Positions 5,741 through 13,744 of a stretch of 14,829 nucleotides of DNA are shown piece after piece. Position numbers and translations under genes: made by a program. The stretch covers positions 1 through 14,829 of the forward strand of contig CAITSH010000466.1 of NCBI GenBank assembly GCA_903895005.1, read 5' to 3'. This DNA comes from an uncultured Pseudomonadota bacterium. GTDB lineage: Bacteria > Pseudomonadota > Gammaproteobacteria > Burkholderiales > SG8-39. The notes under the pieces were generated by a model that saw only the letters and a list, made by a program, of their open reading frames with translations, searched no databases and was not told the origin of the DNA. Position 1 is the first letter of the stretch; every line of letters begins with the position of its first letter.

Positions 5741-6810
5741 GCCGATTCCTTGCGCGCGGTGAGCTCGCGCTTTCGCACCGCCGATGGCCACAAGCCGGCC
5801 GGCCGGTAAATCATCACCAGCACCAGCGCGAGGCCAAAGAGCAGCATGCGAATGACTTCGGGCTCGACAACCATTTTGCCGAACAAGGCCATTTGCGCCG
5901 GCGCCACGGTGTAGCGCAACAACTCGGGCGCGAAGGACAGGAGCACAGCGCCCAGCACCACGCCCCAGACGTTCCCCATGCCGCCCAGCACCACCATGGC
6001 CAGCACCATGATCGACTCGATCAGCACGAAGCTTTCCGGACTGATGAAACCCTGTATTGCCGCGAACATGCCTCCGGCGACACCGCCAAATGACGCGCCC
6101 ATGGCAAAGGCCAGCAGCTTGATGCGCGTGGTGTTGATGCCCATCGCGCGCGCCGCTGTCTCGTCTTCTCTAATCGCCTCCCAGGCACGGCCGATGCGCG
6201 AGTTTTGCAGGCGCAGGTTGATGATGATCACCACCACCATCACCACGATCAGCAGGTAGTAGTACTTGATCGGCCCGCTGAAGTTCAGGCCCAGGATGGT
6301 TTCGGATTTGGAAAAATCAAAGGTGCCGAGCCGGAACGGGTCGATACGCGCAATCCCCTGCGGGCCGTTGGTGATATTGACCGGGTTGGACAGGTTGTTC
6401 ATGAAAATACGGATGATCTCGCCAAAGCCCAGCGTCACCACCGCAAGGTAGTCGCCGCGCAGCTTGAGCGTGGGTGCCCCCAGCAGCACGCCGAACAGGC
6501 AGGCCACCAGCGCGCCAATCGGCAGGATCAGCCAGAAGGGCAGGTGGATGTTGAAATGCGGCGAGGCGAGCAGCGCATAGGCATAGGCGCCGACGGCATA
6601 AAACGCGATATAGCCCAGGTCGAGTAACCCGGCAAAGCCGACGACGATGTTGAGGCCCAGCGATAGCAGGATAAACAGGATGGCGAGGTTGGTGATGCGC
6701 ACCCAGGCCGTTCCGACCGAGGCGAGCGCAAAGGGCAGCGCGACAAGGGCGATGGCGACCAGCGCCACGCCGGCCCACTGCGCCTTGTTCCAGTCGCGCA
6801 CGCGCTTCAT
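5737..6810 (-). CDS. livM: Branched-chain amino acid/amide ABC transporter permease LivM
   Basis: Inner-membrane channel subunit, 357 residues with about eight to ten hydrophobic segments. Family marks are LSLGLNIVVGFAGLLDLGY (49-67) and the cytoplasmic EAA-type loop EAIREDETAARAMGIN (211-226), which docks on the ATPases. GNVWGVVLGA and a C-terminal MIYRPAGLWPS are typical LivM features. A cluster of hydrophobic residues with repeated Ile/Val (187-199) follows KYYYL. It pairs with LivH. ATG 6810 overlaps the livH stop as ATGA, and its TGA overlaps the livG start the same way, pointing to coupled translation and balanced subunit amounts. Confidence 0.96.
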   Translation of the reverse strand: MKRVRDWNKAQWAGVALVAIALVALPFALASVGTAWVRITNLAILFILLSLGLNIVVGFAGLLDLGYIAFYAVGAYAYALLASPHFNIHLPFWLILPIGALVACLFGVLLGAPTLKLRGDYLAVVTLGFGEIIRIFMNNLSNPVNITNGPQGIARIDPFRLGTFDFSKSETILGLNFSGPIKYYYLLIVVMVVVIIINLRLQNSRIGRAWEAIREDETAARAMGINTTRIKLLAFAMGASFGGVAGGMFAAIQGFISPESFVLIESIMVLAMVVLGGMGNVWGVVLGAVLLSFAPELLRYTVAPAQMALFGKMVVEPEVIRMLLFGLALVLVMIYRPAGLWPSAVRKRELTARKESA

Positions 6811-7730
6811 GCCCTGTCCCCCACGCGTTCACCCAAAATGCCCTGTGGCCGGAACACCAGCACCGCGATCAGCACCATGAAGGCAAATACGTCCTGGTAA
6901 TTGCTGCCAAAGACGTTGTTGGTGAGGTCGCCTATATAGCCGGCGCCCAGCGCCTCAACGAGGCCGAGCAGGATGCCTCCCAGCATCGCGCCGGGCACAT
7001 TGCCTATGCCCCCCAGCACCGCCGCGGCAAAGGCCTTGAGACCGAGGTTGCCGCCCATGGTGTAGTGGGCAATGCCGTAATAAGTGCCCACCATCACGCC
7101 GGCAACCGCGGCAAGGCCGGCGCCGATGATGAAGGTGATGGCGATAATGCGATTGGCATCTATGCCCATCAGGCCGGCAACCTGCAGATTTTGCGCGGTC
7201 GCGCGCATGGCGGTGCCAAGGCGCGTGCGGTAAATCACCAGCGCAAGGCCGGCCATCAACAGCGTCGAGATGACAATGATGGCAATCTGCACGCTGGTGA
7301 TGGTGGCACCGCCGATGTCGAAATTTTCGACCTTGATGATTTGCGGATAGGGCAGCGGGTTGCGCCCCCAGACCATCAGCGCGAGGTACTGCAGGATGAT
7401 GTTCATGCCGATGGCGGTAATGAGTGGCGCCAGTCGCGGCGCCTTGCGCAGGGGACGATAGGCGATGCGATCGAGCAGGTAACCGAGCACCACACATGCC
7501 GGGATCGAGCAGCCGGTGCCGATCAGCACCACCACCAGCGGCGGCAGCCCCGAGCCGGCCAGCATGGAAATCACCGTGTAGGCGACCATCGCACCGATCA
7601 TCACCAGCGCGCCATGCGCGAAGTTGATCAGCTGCAGGATGCCGTAGACCATGGTGTAACCGATGGCGACGATGGCGTAGACGCAGCCGAGCACCAGGCC
7701 GTTGATGACTTGCTGGATGAAAATATCCAT
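6807..7730 (-). CDS. livH: Branched-chain amino acid/amide ABC transporter permease LivH
   Basis: First permease of the importer, 307 residues, all-membrane. The N terminus has the LivH hallmark GLVLGCVYAIVAIGYTMVYG (11-30) followed by ILQLINFAHG (31-40). The EAA-type cytoplasmic loop is AMRATAQNLQVAGLMGID (174-191). GGIGNVPGAMLGGILLG near the C terminus is also conserved. ATG 7730 is the first residue of the conserved region; only a weak ribosome site (TGAGA) precedes it. A terminator hairpin lies between livJ and this gene, so expression comes from read-through or from a weak promoter in the 124-base gap, in which I see no clear boxes. Confidence 0.95.
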   Translation of the reverse strand: MDIFIQQVINGLVLGCVYAIVAIGYTMVYGILQLINFAHGALVMIGAMVAYTVISMLAGSGLPPLVVVLIGTGCSIPACVVLGYLLDRIAYRPLRKAPRLAPLITAIGMNIILQYLALMVWGRNPLPYPQIIKVENFDIGGATITSVQIAIIVISTLLMAGLALVIYRTRLGTAMRATAQNLQVAGLMGIDANRIIAITFIIGAGLAAVAGVMVGTYYGIAHYTMGGNLGLKAFAAAVLGGIGNVPGAMLGGILLGLVEALGAGYIGDLTNNVFGSNYQDVFAFMVLIAVLVFRPQGILGERVGDRA

Positions 7731-7787
7731 GTCTCAGGCGCGAGCGGGACGCATGGATACGACTGCGGTGCGGGCGCAACACCACGG

Positions 7788-7816
7788 CAAAAAGAAACGG
7801 CACCCTGAGGTGCCGC
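7788..7816 (-). terminator. Intrinsic terminator after livJ
   Basis: CGGCACC (7798-7804) and GGTGCCG (7809-7815) form a 7-base GC-rich stem over a four-base loop. On the minus strand it is followed by a T-rich run interrupted by one C (complement of 7789-7797). It lies about 40 bases past the livJ stop and before livH, so it likely makes livJ mRNA more abundant than livHMGF mRNA. Confidence 0.82.
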
Positions 7817-7854
7817 TCTTTGTCATAACCAGCCGGAGTGCGTCCAGCAGCCGC

Positions 7855-9168
7855 TTACTTCTTGGCCGCATCGACTTTCGGTGCGTCGGCCTTGGCTGCA
7901 TCGGTTTTCGATGCTTCGGCAGCCGGTGCCGCAGCCGGTGCGGCCGGAGCAGCCGGGGCCGACATAGCGATGTACTCATCCACCGTCATGCTCTTGCCCG
8001 ACTTGATGATGGCGATCGGCGTGATCTTGCCCGCCTTCATGGTGAAGATCGTCATCTCGGCGTCCTTGCGGTCACCCTTTTCGTCGAACTCGATCTTGCC
8101 CGAGGCGCCGTTGTAGCTGATCTTGGCCAGTTCCGGCAGGTACTTTGCCGGATCGGCCGAGTTGGCCTTCTTGATCGCCTCGACCAGCAGCATTGCGCCG
8201 TCATAGGTAAAGGGCGAATAAAGGATCGGATCGACGTTGAATTTTTTCTTGTAGTTCCCAAGGAAGGACTTGCTCGCGGCTACGGCGGGAATGCCCGCCT
8301 GGGAGCAGATCAGGCCTTCTGCGGCCTCGCCTGCCAGCTTGGCCATCTCGTCGGTGCAGGCACCGTCGCCATAGGCAAAGACCGCCTTGATCCCGAGTTC
8401 CTTGCCCTGCTTCATCAGCGGGCCGCCGGTGGCATCCATGCCGCCGTAGAAAATTGCATCGGGTTTCTTGCCTTTGATCTTGGTCAGCACAGCCTTCCAG
8501 TCCGTGGTCTTGTCGGTGCCCTTTTCGCGCGGCAGCACCTTGATCCCGGCGGCCTTGAGGGTTTTCTCGACTTCGTTGGCAAGACCCTCACCATAAGAGG
8601 TGGCGTCATCGATAATCGCAACGGTCTTGGGCTTGTTGACGGTAGCGAGGTAGTTGGCAACGGCCGGGCCCTGCTGGTCGTCGCGACCCACGGTGCGGAA
8701 GGTGACCTTGAAACCCTGCTCGGTGAGCTTGGGGTTGGTGGCCGAACCGGAAATCACCGGAATGCCGGCGCCGTTGTAGATCGCCGAGGCGGGAATCGAC
8801 ACGCCGGAGTTGAGGTGGCCGACCACGCCGGCGACCTTGGCATCGACCAGCTTTTGCGCAACCGTTGTGCCCACTTTCGGGTCAGCCTGGTCGTCTTCCT
8901 TCACCAGCACGAACTTGGCGTCCTTGCCGTCGATCTTGATCTTGGCAGCGTTGGCTTCGTCGATGGCGAGCACGGCGCCGTTTTCATTGTCCTTGCCCAG
9001 ATGGGCGATGCCGCCGGTGAGCGGACCCACGTGGCCGATCTTGATTTCAATCGAAGGCGGCGGTGGCGGCGCTGCGGGCGCTGGCTTCGGTTCTTCCTTG
9101 CCGCAGGCAACCAGCATCAATGCGGAAACGGTGGCGGCGGCTACCAGGCGAAGGCGAAATGGGGACAT
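7855..9168 (-). CDS. livJ: Liv-type ABC transporter substrate-binding lipoprotein (LivJ/LivK family)
   Basis: Solute-binding component of the importer encoded just downstream, 437 residues, longer than classic LivJ (about 370). The N terminus is a lipoprotein signal with lipobox LVAC ending at C22, so the protein is probably membrane-anchored. A proline-rich linker (28-38) follows. The type I periplasmic binding fold starts at IKIGHVGPLTGG; GHLNSGVSIPASAIYNGAGIPVIS (in part, 118-140) carries the ligand-pocket serines. C271 and C288 could form a disulfide. The last 35 residues (403-437) are a low-complexity Ala/Pro then Lys/Asp/Ala tail not found in standard LivJ. ATG 9168 was chosen over the upstream frame start at 9234 because GGAGAG sits just before it and the signal peptide begins there; a near-consensus promoter also lies between the two. 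The ligand could be branched-chain amino acids, other amino acids, urea/amides or aromatics. Confidence 0.93.
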   Translation of the reverse strand: MSPFRLRLVAAATVSALMLVACGKEEPKPAPAAPPPPPSIEIKIGHVGPLTGGIAHLGKDNENGAVLAIDEANAAKIKIDGKDAKFVLVKEDDQADPKVGTTVAQKLVDAKVAGVVGHLNSGVSIPASAIYNGAGIPVISGSATNPKLTEQGFKVTFRTVGRDDQQGPAVANYLATVNKPKTVAIIDDATSYGEGLANEVEKTLKAAGIKVLPREKGTDKTTDWKAVLTKIKGKKPDAIFYGGMDATGGPLMKQGKELGIKAVFAYGDGACTDEMAKLAGEAAEGLICSQAGIPAVAASKSFLGNYKKKFNVDPILYSPFTYDGAMLLVEAIKKANSADPAKYLPELAKISYNGASGKIEFDEKGDRKDAEMTIFTMKAGKITPIAIIKSGKSMTVDEYIAMSAPAAPAAPAAAPAAEASKTDAAKADAPKVDAAKK

Positions 9169-9195
9169 GGTGACTCTCCAGAACAGTGACGACGG

Positions 9196-9225
9196 ATTAT
9201 GCTGAGGCGCAACAAAGCTTGTCAA
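9196..9225 (-). promoter_or_regulatory. Sigma-70 promoter of livJ
   Basis: On the minus strand a perfect -35 TTGACA (9225-9220) and a five-of-six -10 CATAAT (9201-9196) are separated by 18 bases. The predicted start near 9189 gives a leader of about 20 bases holding the GGAGAG ribosome site. This supports ATG 9168, since a start at 9234 would lie upstream of the promoter. Confidence 0.82.
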
Positions 9226-9284
9226 TTTGCGCATTGTAATCGCGAGAGGGTCGATTCCCTATCAATTACGTCAGCAGCAGGCAT

Positions 9285-9316
9285 AAAAAAACCGGTTTGC
9301 CCGAAGGCACAACCGG
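9285..9316 (-). terminator. UUCG-loop intrinsic terminator after cytochrome c
   Basis: On the minus strand CCGGTT-G-TGCC, a TTCG tetraloop and GGCAAACCGG form a stem with one bulged base, followed by seven T residues (complement of 9285-9291). It lies about 57 bases past the cytochrome stop and separates that gene from livJ. Confidence 0.9.
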
Positions 9317-9325
9317 CTTTTACGG

Positions 9326-9354
9326 CCTGCGCGTTGCATGCGCGACCGCGCAGG
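9326..9354 (-). repeat. Inverted repeat in the cytochrome c 3' untranslated region
   Basis: CCTGCGCG (9326-9333) and CGCGCAGG (9347-9354) are exact complements with a 13-base loop. It lies between the cytochrome stop codon and the terminator. It may be a 3' stabilising hairpin; there is no T-run. Confidence 0.45.
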
Positions 9355-9373
9355 GCGTGACATACGGACAGGC

Positions 9374-9679
9374 TTACTGGCTAAGCACCCATTTCGCCAG
9401 GATCTTGGCTTCTTCTTCCTTGAGGCCGGCGTTCGGCGGCATCGGGATCTGACCCCAGACTCCGGAACCACCCTTGATGATTTTTTGCACCAGCATGGCC
9501 TCGGCCTTGGCATTGCCCTTGTACTTGGCGGCGACATCCTTATAGCCGGGACCGACCACTTTTTTATCGATGGCGTGGCAGGCCATACAGGCTTTTTCCC
9601 CAGCCAGTTTGGCGGCGTCCTGGGCATTCGCCGCACCGGCGACCAGCAGGCCCGCGGCCAAAATTACGATTCGCTTCAT
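9374..9679 (-). CDS. Small periplasmic class I cytochrome c (c551/c8 type)
   Basis: A 101-residue electron carrier exported to the periplasm. The signal peptide MKRIVILAAGLLVAGAANA is cut after A19, giving a mature protein of about 82 residues, the size of cytochrome c551/c8. Heme is attached at C31-M-A-C34-H35, with H35 as the proximal ligand. M80 in GQIPMPPN is the distal ligand. VVGPGYKDVAAKY (41-53) is the conserved stretch after the heme site. The start is firm: AAGGAG lies 5 bases before ATG 9679, although the frame is open further upstream to 9883. It has its own promoter-like boxes and terminator, so it looks like a single-gene unit. The electron partner is unknown; it could accept electrons in respiration and has no shown link to the neighbours. 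Confidence 0.94.
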   Translation of the reverse strand: MKRIVILAAGLLVAGAANAQDAAKLAGEKACMACHAIDKKVVGPGYKDVAAKYKGNAKAEAMLVQKIIKGGSGVWGQIPMPPNAGLKEEEAKILAKWVLSQ

Positions 9680-9716
9680 GACTGCTCCTTGTGGGTTCAA
9701 ATTTTTTGCAATCGCG

Positions 9717-9745
9717 ATGCTACTGGATTCGCGTCGCCGGGACAA
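9717..9745 (-). promoter_or_regulatory. Candidate sigma-70 promoter of the cytochrome c gene
   Basis: On the minus strand TTGTCC (9745-9740) and TAGCAT (9722-9717) each match consensus at four of six bases and are spaced by 17. The start would fall near 9710, leaving a leader of about 30 bases with the AAGGAG site. It lies within the 200-base gap after the amidohydrolase gene. Confidence 0.5.
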
Positions 9746-9879
9746 CGGGATCACCGGAAATACCGCGGGGCGCCGCACAAAGCTGCAAGACGCGGACCGC
9801 GAGACCGTTCTCCCCTTCTCCTTAACGTCGGGCGGCGCGGGTCGTTGACAGTGCACGCCCCGGCGTCGCACAAACAGGC

Positions 9880-11436
9880 TCAAAGCATCAGGCGGTCGAC
9901 CTCAAGCGGCCGGCCTATTGCCTCGACGATAAGCGGACGCCAGGCCGGGCGTTCGGCGTCAAACTGCGCCATTGCATCGGCGTTGTCGCGCATCACCTTC
10001 GCGCCGCACTCCTGCGCCTCAGCCAGCAGTTCGGCCTCATCGAGGCGGGTGCTCAGGCCGTCGCGCAACACCACCTCGCCGGCCACCAGCACCGTGCGGG
10101 TCGAACGCCCGGTGTCATACATGACAAGGTGGGTGAAGAGCTCGCCGCGCGGGAACCAGTCGATCCCGGTGGTGTCGATCAGCGCGATGTCCGCCTTCAT
10201 GCCGGGGGCGATCCGGCCGAGGCGGTCGCGCATGCCGATCATCTTGGCGCCGTTTTCGGTGGCCATGCGAAATGCGGCGCGCGCGCTGACCCAGCTCCCG
10301 GGGTCCGCCTCGGTCATGCGTGATAACAGCGCCGCAAATTTCGCCTGCTCAAGGATGCTCAGCCCGTGGCCGCCGCCGCCGTCGGTGCCCATGGCCACCT
10401 CAATCCCCTGGCGCAGCAAATACGGGATGCGCGCCACGCCGCTGCCAAGATGCAGGTTGCTCACCGGGTTGTGTACCGGCGTGGCGCCGCGCTCTGCAAC
10501 CAGTTCGATGTCGCGTTCGTTGGCCCAGACAAAATGGGCAAACGAGCTTTTTTCGTTGACCAGCCCAAAGCGATCCAGCCACCCGACCAGGCTGCCACCG
10601 ACGCGATCGGCCACCAGCGCCTGTGTTTTTGCCTCGAGCACGTGGGTGTGGTTGCCCATGTTGTGCTTGCGCGCGAACTCGCCGGTCATCTCCAGCAGAT
10701 GCGCGGTGCAGCGCTGCGGGCCGTCGACGCCAAGCATCACGTCGAGCCGCCCTTGAGCACCACGCCAGCGGGCCGCGACTTCGCCAAGGCTTTCAAAGTA
10801 GGCCTCGGGCGCGGGAATGCCCTTGCCGGCAAAGCGGCGCCGGACCGCATCGGGCAGGCTTGCCATGTCAATGGGCAGTGACTCGGCGTAGGGACGGTCT
10901 TCGTACATCGGCGCGAGCATCGCGCGAATGCCAATGTCGCGATAGGCGCCAAGCGCCGCGTTCATGCCGGCGACCGTGGGTGACGCGCCATCGCGAAAAT
11001 GATCGACGTGGCTGGTGACGCCGCGCTTCAACAACTCCAGCGAATGCAACAGGGCACTCACGCGCACCATGTTGTCCGTGCGCGGACTGGTGCGCCGCAT
11101 CGCCTCGAGCACAAAAAGGTCCAGCGGTTCACCCGCGCAGGTGCCACGCAGGAGGGCCGAGGCCGAATGCGAGTGCCCGTTGATGAGCCCGGGGATGGCA
11201 ACGCAGCCGCGCCCGTCGATGTGCTCAACCGGCTCGGCAAGGCGCGGGGCCTCGCCCGGCGCGCAGAGGGCCACAACGCTGTCGCCTTCAATCCAGATGT
11301 CGAGCCGTTCCGCGCCGTCTACCCGCGCATCGCGCACCACCTCCGCTCCTGAAATGCACTTGCGCGGTGCGCCCGAAGGCGCACCCACGCCACCCGATGA
11401 ACCCGGTGCGGTCGCAACGGAAACAATCCCAGTCAT
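9880..11436 (-). CDS. Metal-dependent amidohydrolase (TrzA/SsnA/guanine deaminase-like)
   Basis: A 518-residue cytoplasmic hydrolase of the amidohydrolase superfamily, which removes amino or other groups from cyclic or open amidines and N-heterocycles. Metal and catalytic residues are visible: H88 and H90 in PGLINGHSHSA, H265 and E268 in NHTHVLEAK, H301 in SSFAHFVW and D352 in GTDGGGG. The C-terminal part returns to the beta-sandwich domain (PGMKADIALID, 411-421). It is longer than most relatives (about 440-470): residues 1-30 are a Gly/Ala/Pro-rich lead and there is a C-terminal helical extension. ATG 11436 follows GGGGA; the open frame upstream to 11610 runs into the opposite promoter region. 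It is divergent from the NMT1-type binding protein and molybdenum hydroxylase genes, suggesting a joint role in N-heterocycle breakdown. No clear terminator follows. The exact substrate is unknown. Confidence 0.88.
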   Translation of the reverse strand: MTGIVSVATAPGSSGGVGAPSGAPRKCISGAEVVRDARVDGAERLDIWIEGDSVVALCAPGEAPRLAEPVEHIDGRGCVAIPGLINGHSHSASALLRGTCAGEPLDLFVLEAMRRTSPRTDNMVRVSALLHSLELLKRGVTSHVDHFRDGASPTVAGMNAALGAYRDIGIRAMLAPMYEDRPYAESLPIDMASLPDAVRRRFAGKGIPAPEAYFESLGEVAARWRGAQGRLDVMLGVDGPQRCTAHLLEMTGEFARKHNMGNHTHVLEAKTQALVADRVGGSLVGWLDRFGLVNEKSSFAHFVWANERDIELVAERGATPVHNPVSNLHLGSGVARIPYLLRQGIEVAMGTDGGGGHGLSILEQAKFAALLSRMTEADPGSWVSARAAFRMATENGAKMIGMRDRLGRIAPGMKADIALIDTTGIDWFPRGELFTHLVMYDTGRSTRTVLVAGEVVLRDGLSTRLDEAELLAEAQECGAKVMRDNADAMAQFDAERPAWRPLIVEAIGRPLEVDRLML

Positions 11437-11685
11437 GCTTTTCCCCAATTTCCCAAGGACACGCGGTTCCGCAGGCTTGTCGCAACCCGGATCGCGCTTA
11501 TGCAAGGATGCTTGAGCAAGTTCCATTCCCAAGCTGGCATGAAGTGTGCGGAGCAATCTCAGGCATGCGTCCGGCATGCGGGGGAGACCCACCTGACATT
11601 CGTGGGACAAATAACCTTACCCAATCGCCGGACCCAGGCACCGCAACCCGGCACCGCACACAAAATGCCCACCTTGGAGAATCGC

Positions 11686-12756
11686 ATGTCCCCACTTTCC
11701 AGCAGCGACACCCTTCGCGACCGTGCACGCCGCGCCACTCTTTGCCTGCTTGCCGGGGTGATGGGCGTGCTGGCGCTGCCCCTGGCGGTCCAGGCCCAGG
11801 ACAAACCGCTCACCAAGGTGCGCCTGCGCCTTGACTGGGTGTGGCAGGCGCCGCAATCGATTTTCACCATCGCGCAAAAGCGCGGTTACTACCGTGAAGA
11901 GGGCATAGACATCGCGATCGACCGCGGCTTCGGCGGACCGGACAACGCCGTTGCGCTCGCCTCGGGCAACTACGAGTTCATGTTCGGCGACGTCGGCCCG
12001 GTGATCATCTACAACGCCAAGAGCCCGACAACCAAGCTCACCAGCGTGTTCACGATTTACGACGCGTATTTGGGCACCATCATCACCCGCGCCGGCAACG
12101 GTATCACCAAACCCAAGGACCTCGAGGGCAAGACCATAGGCGCGCCGCTCACGACGGGCGGGCGCACCATGTTCCCGGCCTTCGCCAAGGCCAACGGCAT
12201 CGACGAGAGCAAGGTCACCTGGCAGACCATAGGCATACAGCTGCAGGACCAGCAGTTCGCCAAGGGCGAGTTCGACGCCATCGCCGGTTTCAGCACCACC
12301 TCGCTGCTCAACCTCAAGGCGCTGGGCATGCCGCGCGAGAAACTCACCGTGATCAATTTTGCCGACCACGGCGTCGACCTCTACGGCTCGGGCATCGTCT
12401 CCCGCGCCGACTACATCCAGAGCAACCCCGAGGTGGTAAGGCGTTTCGTGCGCGCAACGGTGCGCGGCATCCATGCCATGCTCGCCAACAAGGTCGAGGC
12501 CATCGATACGCTCAAGCTCCGCGACCCGCTGCTCGACTCGGCGATCGAACTCGAGCGCCTTAACATGATGATAGACGTCACGCTAAAGCGCCCGACGGTC
12601 GAGCGCTCCGGGGTGGGCGCGGTTGATGCAGCACGCATGCAGCGCAACATCGACATGATCTCGACCGCGTTCAACATCTCGCCCAAGCCCAAGCTCGAAG
12701 AGGTCTACACAGAAAAATTCATTCCGCCCGCATCGGAACGCATCCTCAAATTCTGA
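11686..12756 (+). CDS. NMT1/THI5-type ABC transporter substrate-binding protein
   Basis: A 356-residue periplasmic binding protein of the NMT1/THI5/SsuA/TauA superfamily, whose members bind pyrimidines, alkanesulfonates, taurine, nitrate and similar small molecules. The export signal is long: an Arg-rich start (RDRARR, 11-16), a hydrophobic core (18-34) and VQA at 35-37 before the cut. The mature domain starts KVRLRLDWVWQAPQSIF and continues AQKRGYYREEGIDI and FGGPDNAVALASGNYEF, the usual first lobe. TTGGAGAATCGC before ATG 11686 gives a good ribosome site; an earlier in-frame ATG (11665) and the frame start at 11500 have none. No cognate permease or ATPase is in the window. The 249-base spacer to the divergent amidohydrolase gene has a repeated GGCACCGCA (11637-11645, 11650-11658) but no clear promoter. 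The FAD-subunit gene starts 76 bases downstream. Confidence 0.9.
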   Translation: MSPLSSSDTLRDRARRATLCLLAGVMGVLALPLAVQAQDKPLTKVRLRLDWVWQAPQSIFTIAQKRGYYREEGIDIAIDRGFGGPDNAVALASGNYEFMFGDVGPVIIYNAKSPTTKLTSVFTIYDAYLGTIITRAGNGITKPKDLEGKTIGAPLTTGGRTMFPAFAKANGIDESKVTWQTIGIQLQDQQFAKGEFDAIAGFSTTSLLNLKALGMPREKLTVINFADHGVDLYGSGIVSRADYIQSNPEVVRRFVRATVRGIHAMLANKVEAIDTLKLRDPLLDSAIELERLNMMIDVTLKRPTVERSGVGAVDAARMQRNIDMISTAFNISPKPKLEEVYTEKFIPPASERILKF

Positions 12757-12766
12757 ACCTCCTTCG

Positions 12767-12782
12767 CGATAATCCCTTATCG
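12767..12782. promoter_or_regulatory. CGATAA-N4-TTATCG inverted repeat before the FAD subunit gene
   Basis: A perfect 6-4-6 dyad lies 10 bases past the binding-protein stop and about 50 bases before the next start codon. It lacks a T-run, so it is not a terminator. It could be an operator, an mRNA processing hairpin or chance. Confidence 0.3.
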
Positions 12783-12832
12783 GAATATTCAAAACCTGTC
12801 GTGACCCCTCTGACTCTTTCGTTGACCCTCCT

Positions 12833-13744
12833 GTGACCTTCAACTGCACCGCGATCGCCGCCTCGCGCAAGCGCATCGCGCCCTTTCGTCTGCACCGCCC
12901 CGACTCCATTGCGGCGGCCTGCGCCATCGTGCTGGAGCACGGTGATGCCGCAAGGCTGTGCGCGGGCGGCATAGACCTGATCAACCGCATGAAGGCCGGC
13001 GAATCCGCCGCGCACGTCGTGGGACTCGACGCGATCACGGAAATGCACGGCGTGCGCGATGAGAGTGCCGCAATCGTCATCGGCGCGATGACGCGGCACT
13101 GGCAGATTGAAAGCGACCCTGTGGTGCGGGCGCGCCTGCCTTCGCTTGCCGCCTTCGTCGCCGGCCTGGGCAACCTGCGCGTGCGTATGCAAGGCACGCT
13201 AGGCGGCAACATCATGGCGGGGGAGGCGGCCTACGAGATGCTGCCGGCCCTCGCAGCGCTCGATGCAACGCTGTTGTTTGCCGACCCCGCTACCGGCAAA
13301 CCAGTTTCGCACCCGGCCATCGAACGGCTCAATGCGCGCGCCAACCTTCCCCGGATTCCATCCCTGCTAACCGGTGTGCGCATTCCGCTGCGCGGACGGG
13401 TGCTCGCCTGGAACCGTGACCTGCGTGCGGCACTCGGGCTCGAATGCGTGGCCGGGTTGACGCAACGCGGTGACGCTATCACCGCAGGTGACCCCGCTAC
13501 GCAGGGCCTTGCGGTGCTGATCGGTGACAAGCGTGGTGCGCGGGCGGCGGAAATTCGAGGTGACGATCCGCAACAGGTCGCGCACGATTGGGCCCAGCGC
13601 CTGCCGGACATCGTCACGGCCAGCGGCGCCGGTGCCGCCTACTGCCGCAGGGTTGCCTCAGTCATGCTGCGTCGTGCCCTGACAGAAGCACAGACGCAAG
13701 GACAAGCACCGGGACAAGCACGACAGGGAGGCGCGCGTGCCTGA
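12833..13744 (+). CDS. FAD-binding subunit of a molybdenum hydroxylase (CoxM/XdhB family)
   Basis: Medium subunit of a xanthine dehydrogenase/CO dehydrogenase-like enzyme, 303 residues. It passes electrons from the [2Fe-2S] subunit to FAD and then to an acceptor. The first FAD motif is [14 protein letters not shown] (43-56), the second [10 protein letters not shown] (121-130). After the second motif most relatives carry a His-Ala-Asp-Pro...Asp stretch; here it reads [10 protein letters not shown], a divergent version. The last ~20 residues are Gln/Gly/Ala-rich and derive from a 12-base tandem repeat (13700-13721). GTG 12833 is the first start in a frame with no ATG or GTG further up, and the fold begins at IAPFRLHRP; there is no good ribosome site. 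It overlaps the next gene by 8 bases. Confidence 0.87.
   Translation: MTFNCTAIAASRKRIAPFRLHRPDSIAAACAIVLEHGDAARLCAGGIDLINRMKAGESAAHVVGLDAITEMHGVRDESAAIVIGAMTRHWQIESDPVVRARLPSLAAFVAGLGNLRVRMQGTLGGNIMAGEAAYEMLPALAALDATLLFADPATGKPVSHPAIERLNARANLPRIPSLLTGVRIPLRGRVLAWNRDLRAALGLECVAGLTQRGDAITAGDPATQGLAVLIGDKRGARAAEIRGDDPQQVAHDWAQRLPDIVTASGAGAAYCRRVASVMLRRALTEAQTQGQAPGQARQGGARA

Noticed and set aside
6205..6260. Histidine-run peptide encoded on the plus strand
   Set aside because: It arises from ATC/ATG-rich codons for Ile/Val in the livM membrane segment read on the opposite strand; not a real metal-binding protein.
7702..9189. Long open frame (495 codons) on the plus strand
   Set aside because: It is antisense to livJ, whose product has clear family motifs, promoter and ribosome site. 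The translation is His/Arg/Gly-rich with no recognisable domain, as expected from GC-biased codons.
9852..9870. Hairpin after the amidohydrolase stop as a terminator
   Set aside because: The stem has a bulge and no T-run follows on the minus strand, so termination there cannot be supported.
9338..10756. Long open frame (472 codons) on the plus strand
   Set aside because: It runs antisense across cytochrome c, its promoter gap and the amidohydrolase gene. The translation is Arg/Ser/Pro-rich with no domain.
11617..12474. Minus-strand open frame of 285 codons
   Set aside because: It is antisense to the NMT1-type binding protein, which has a signal peptide and ribosome site. The translation has no domain.
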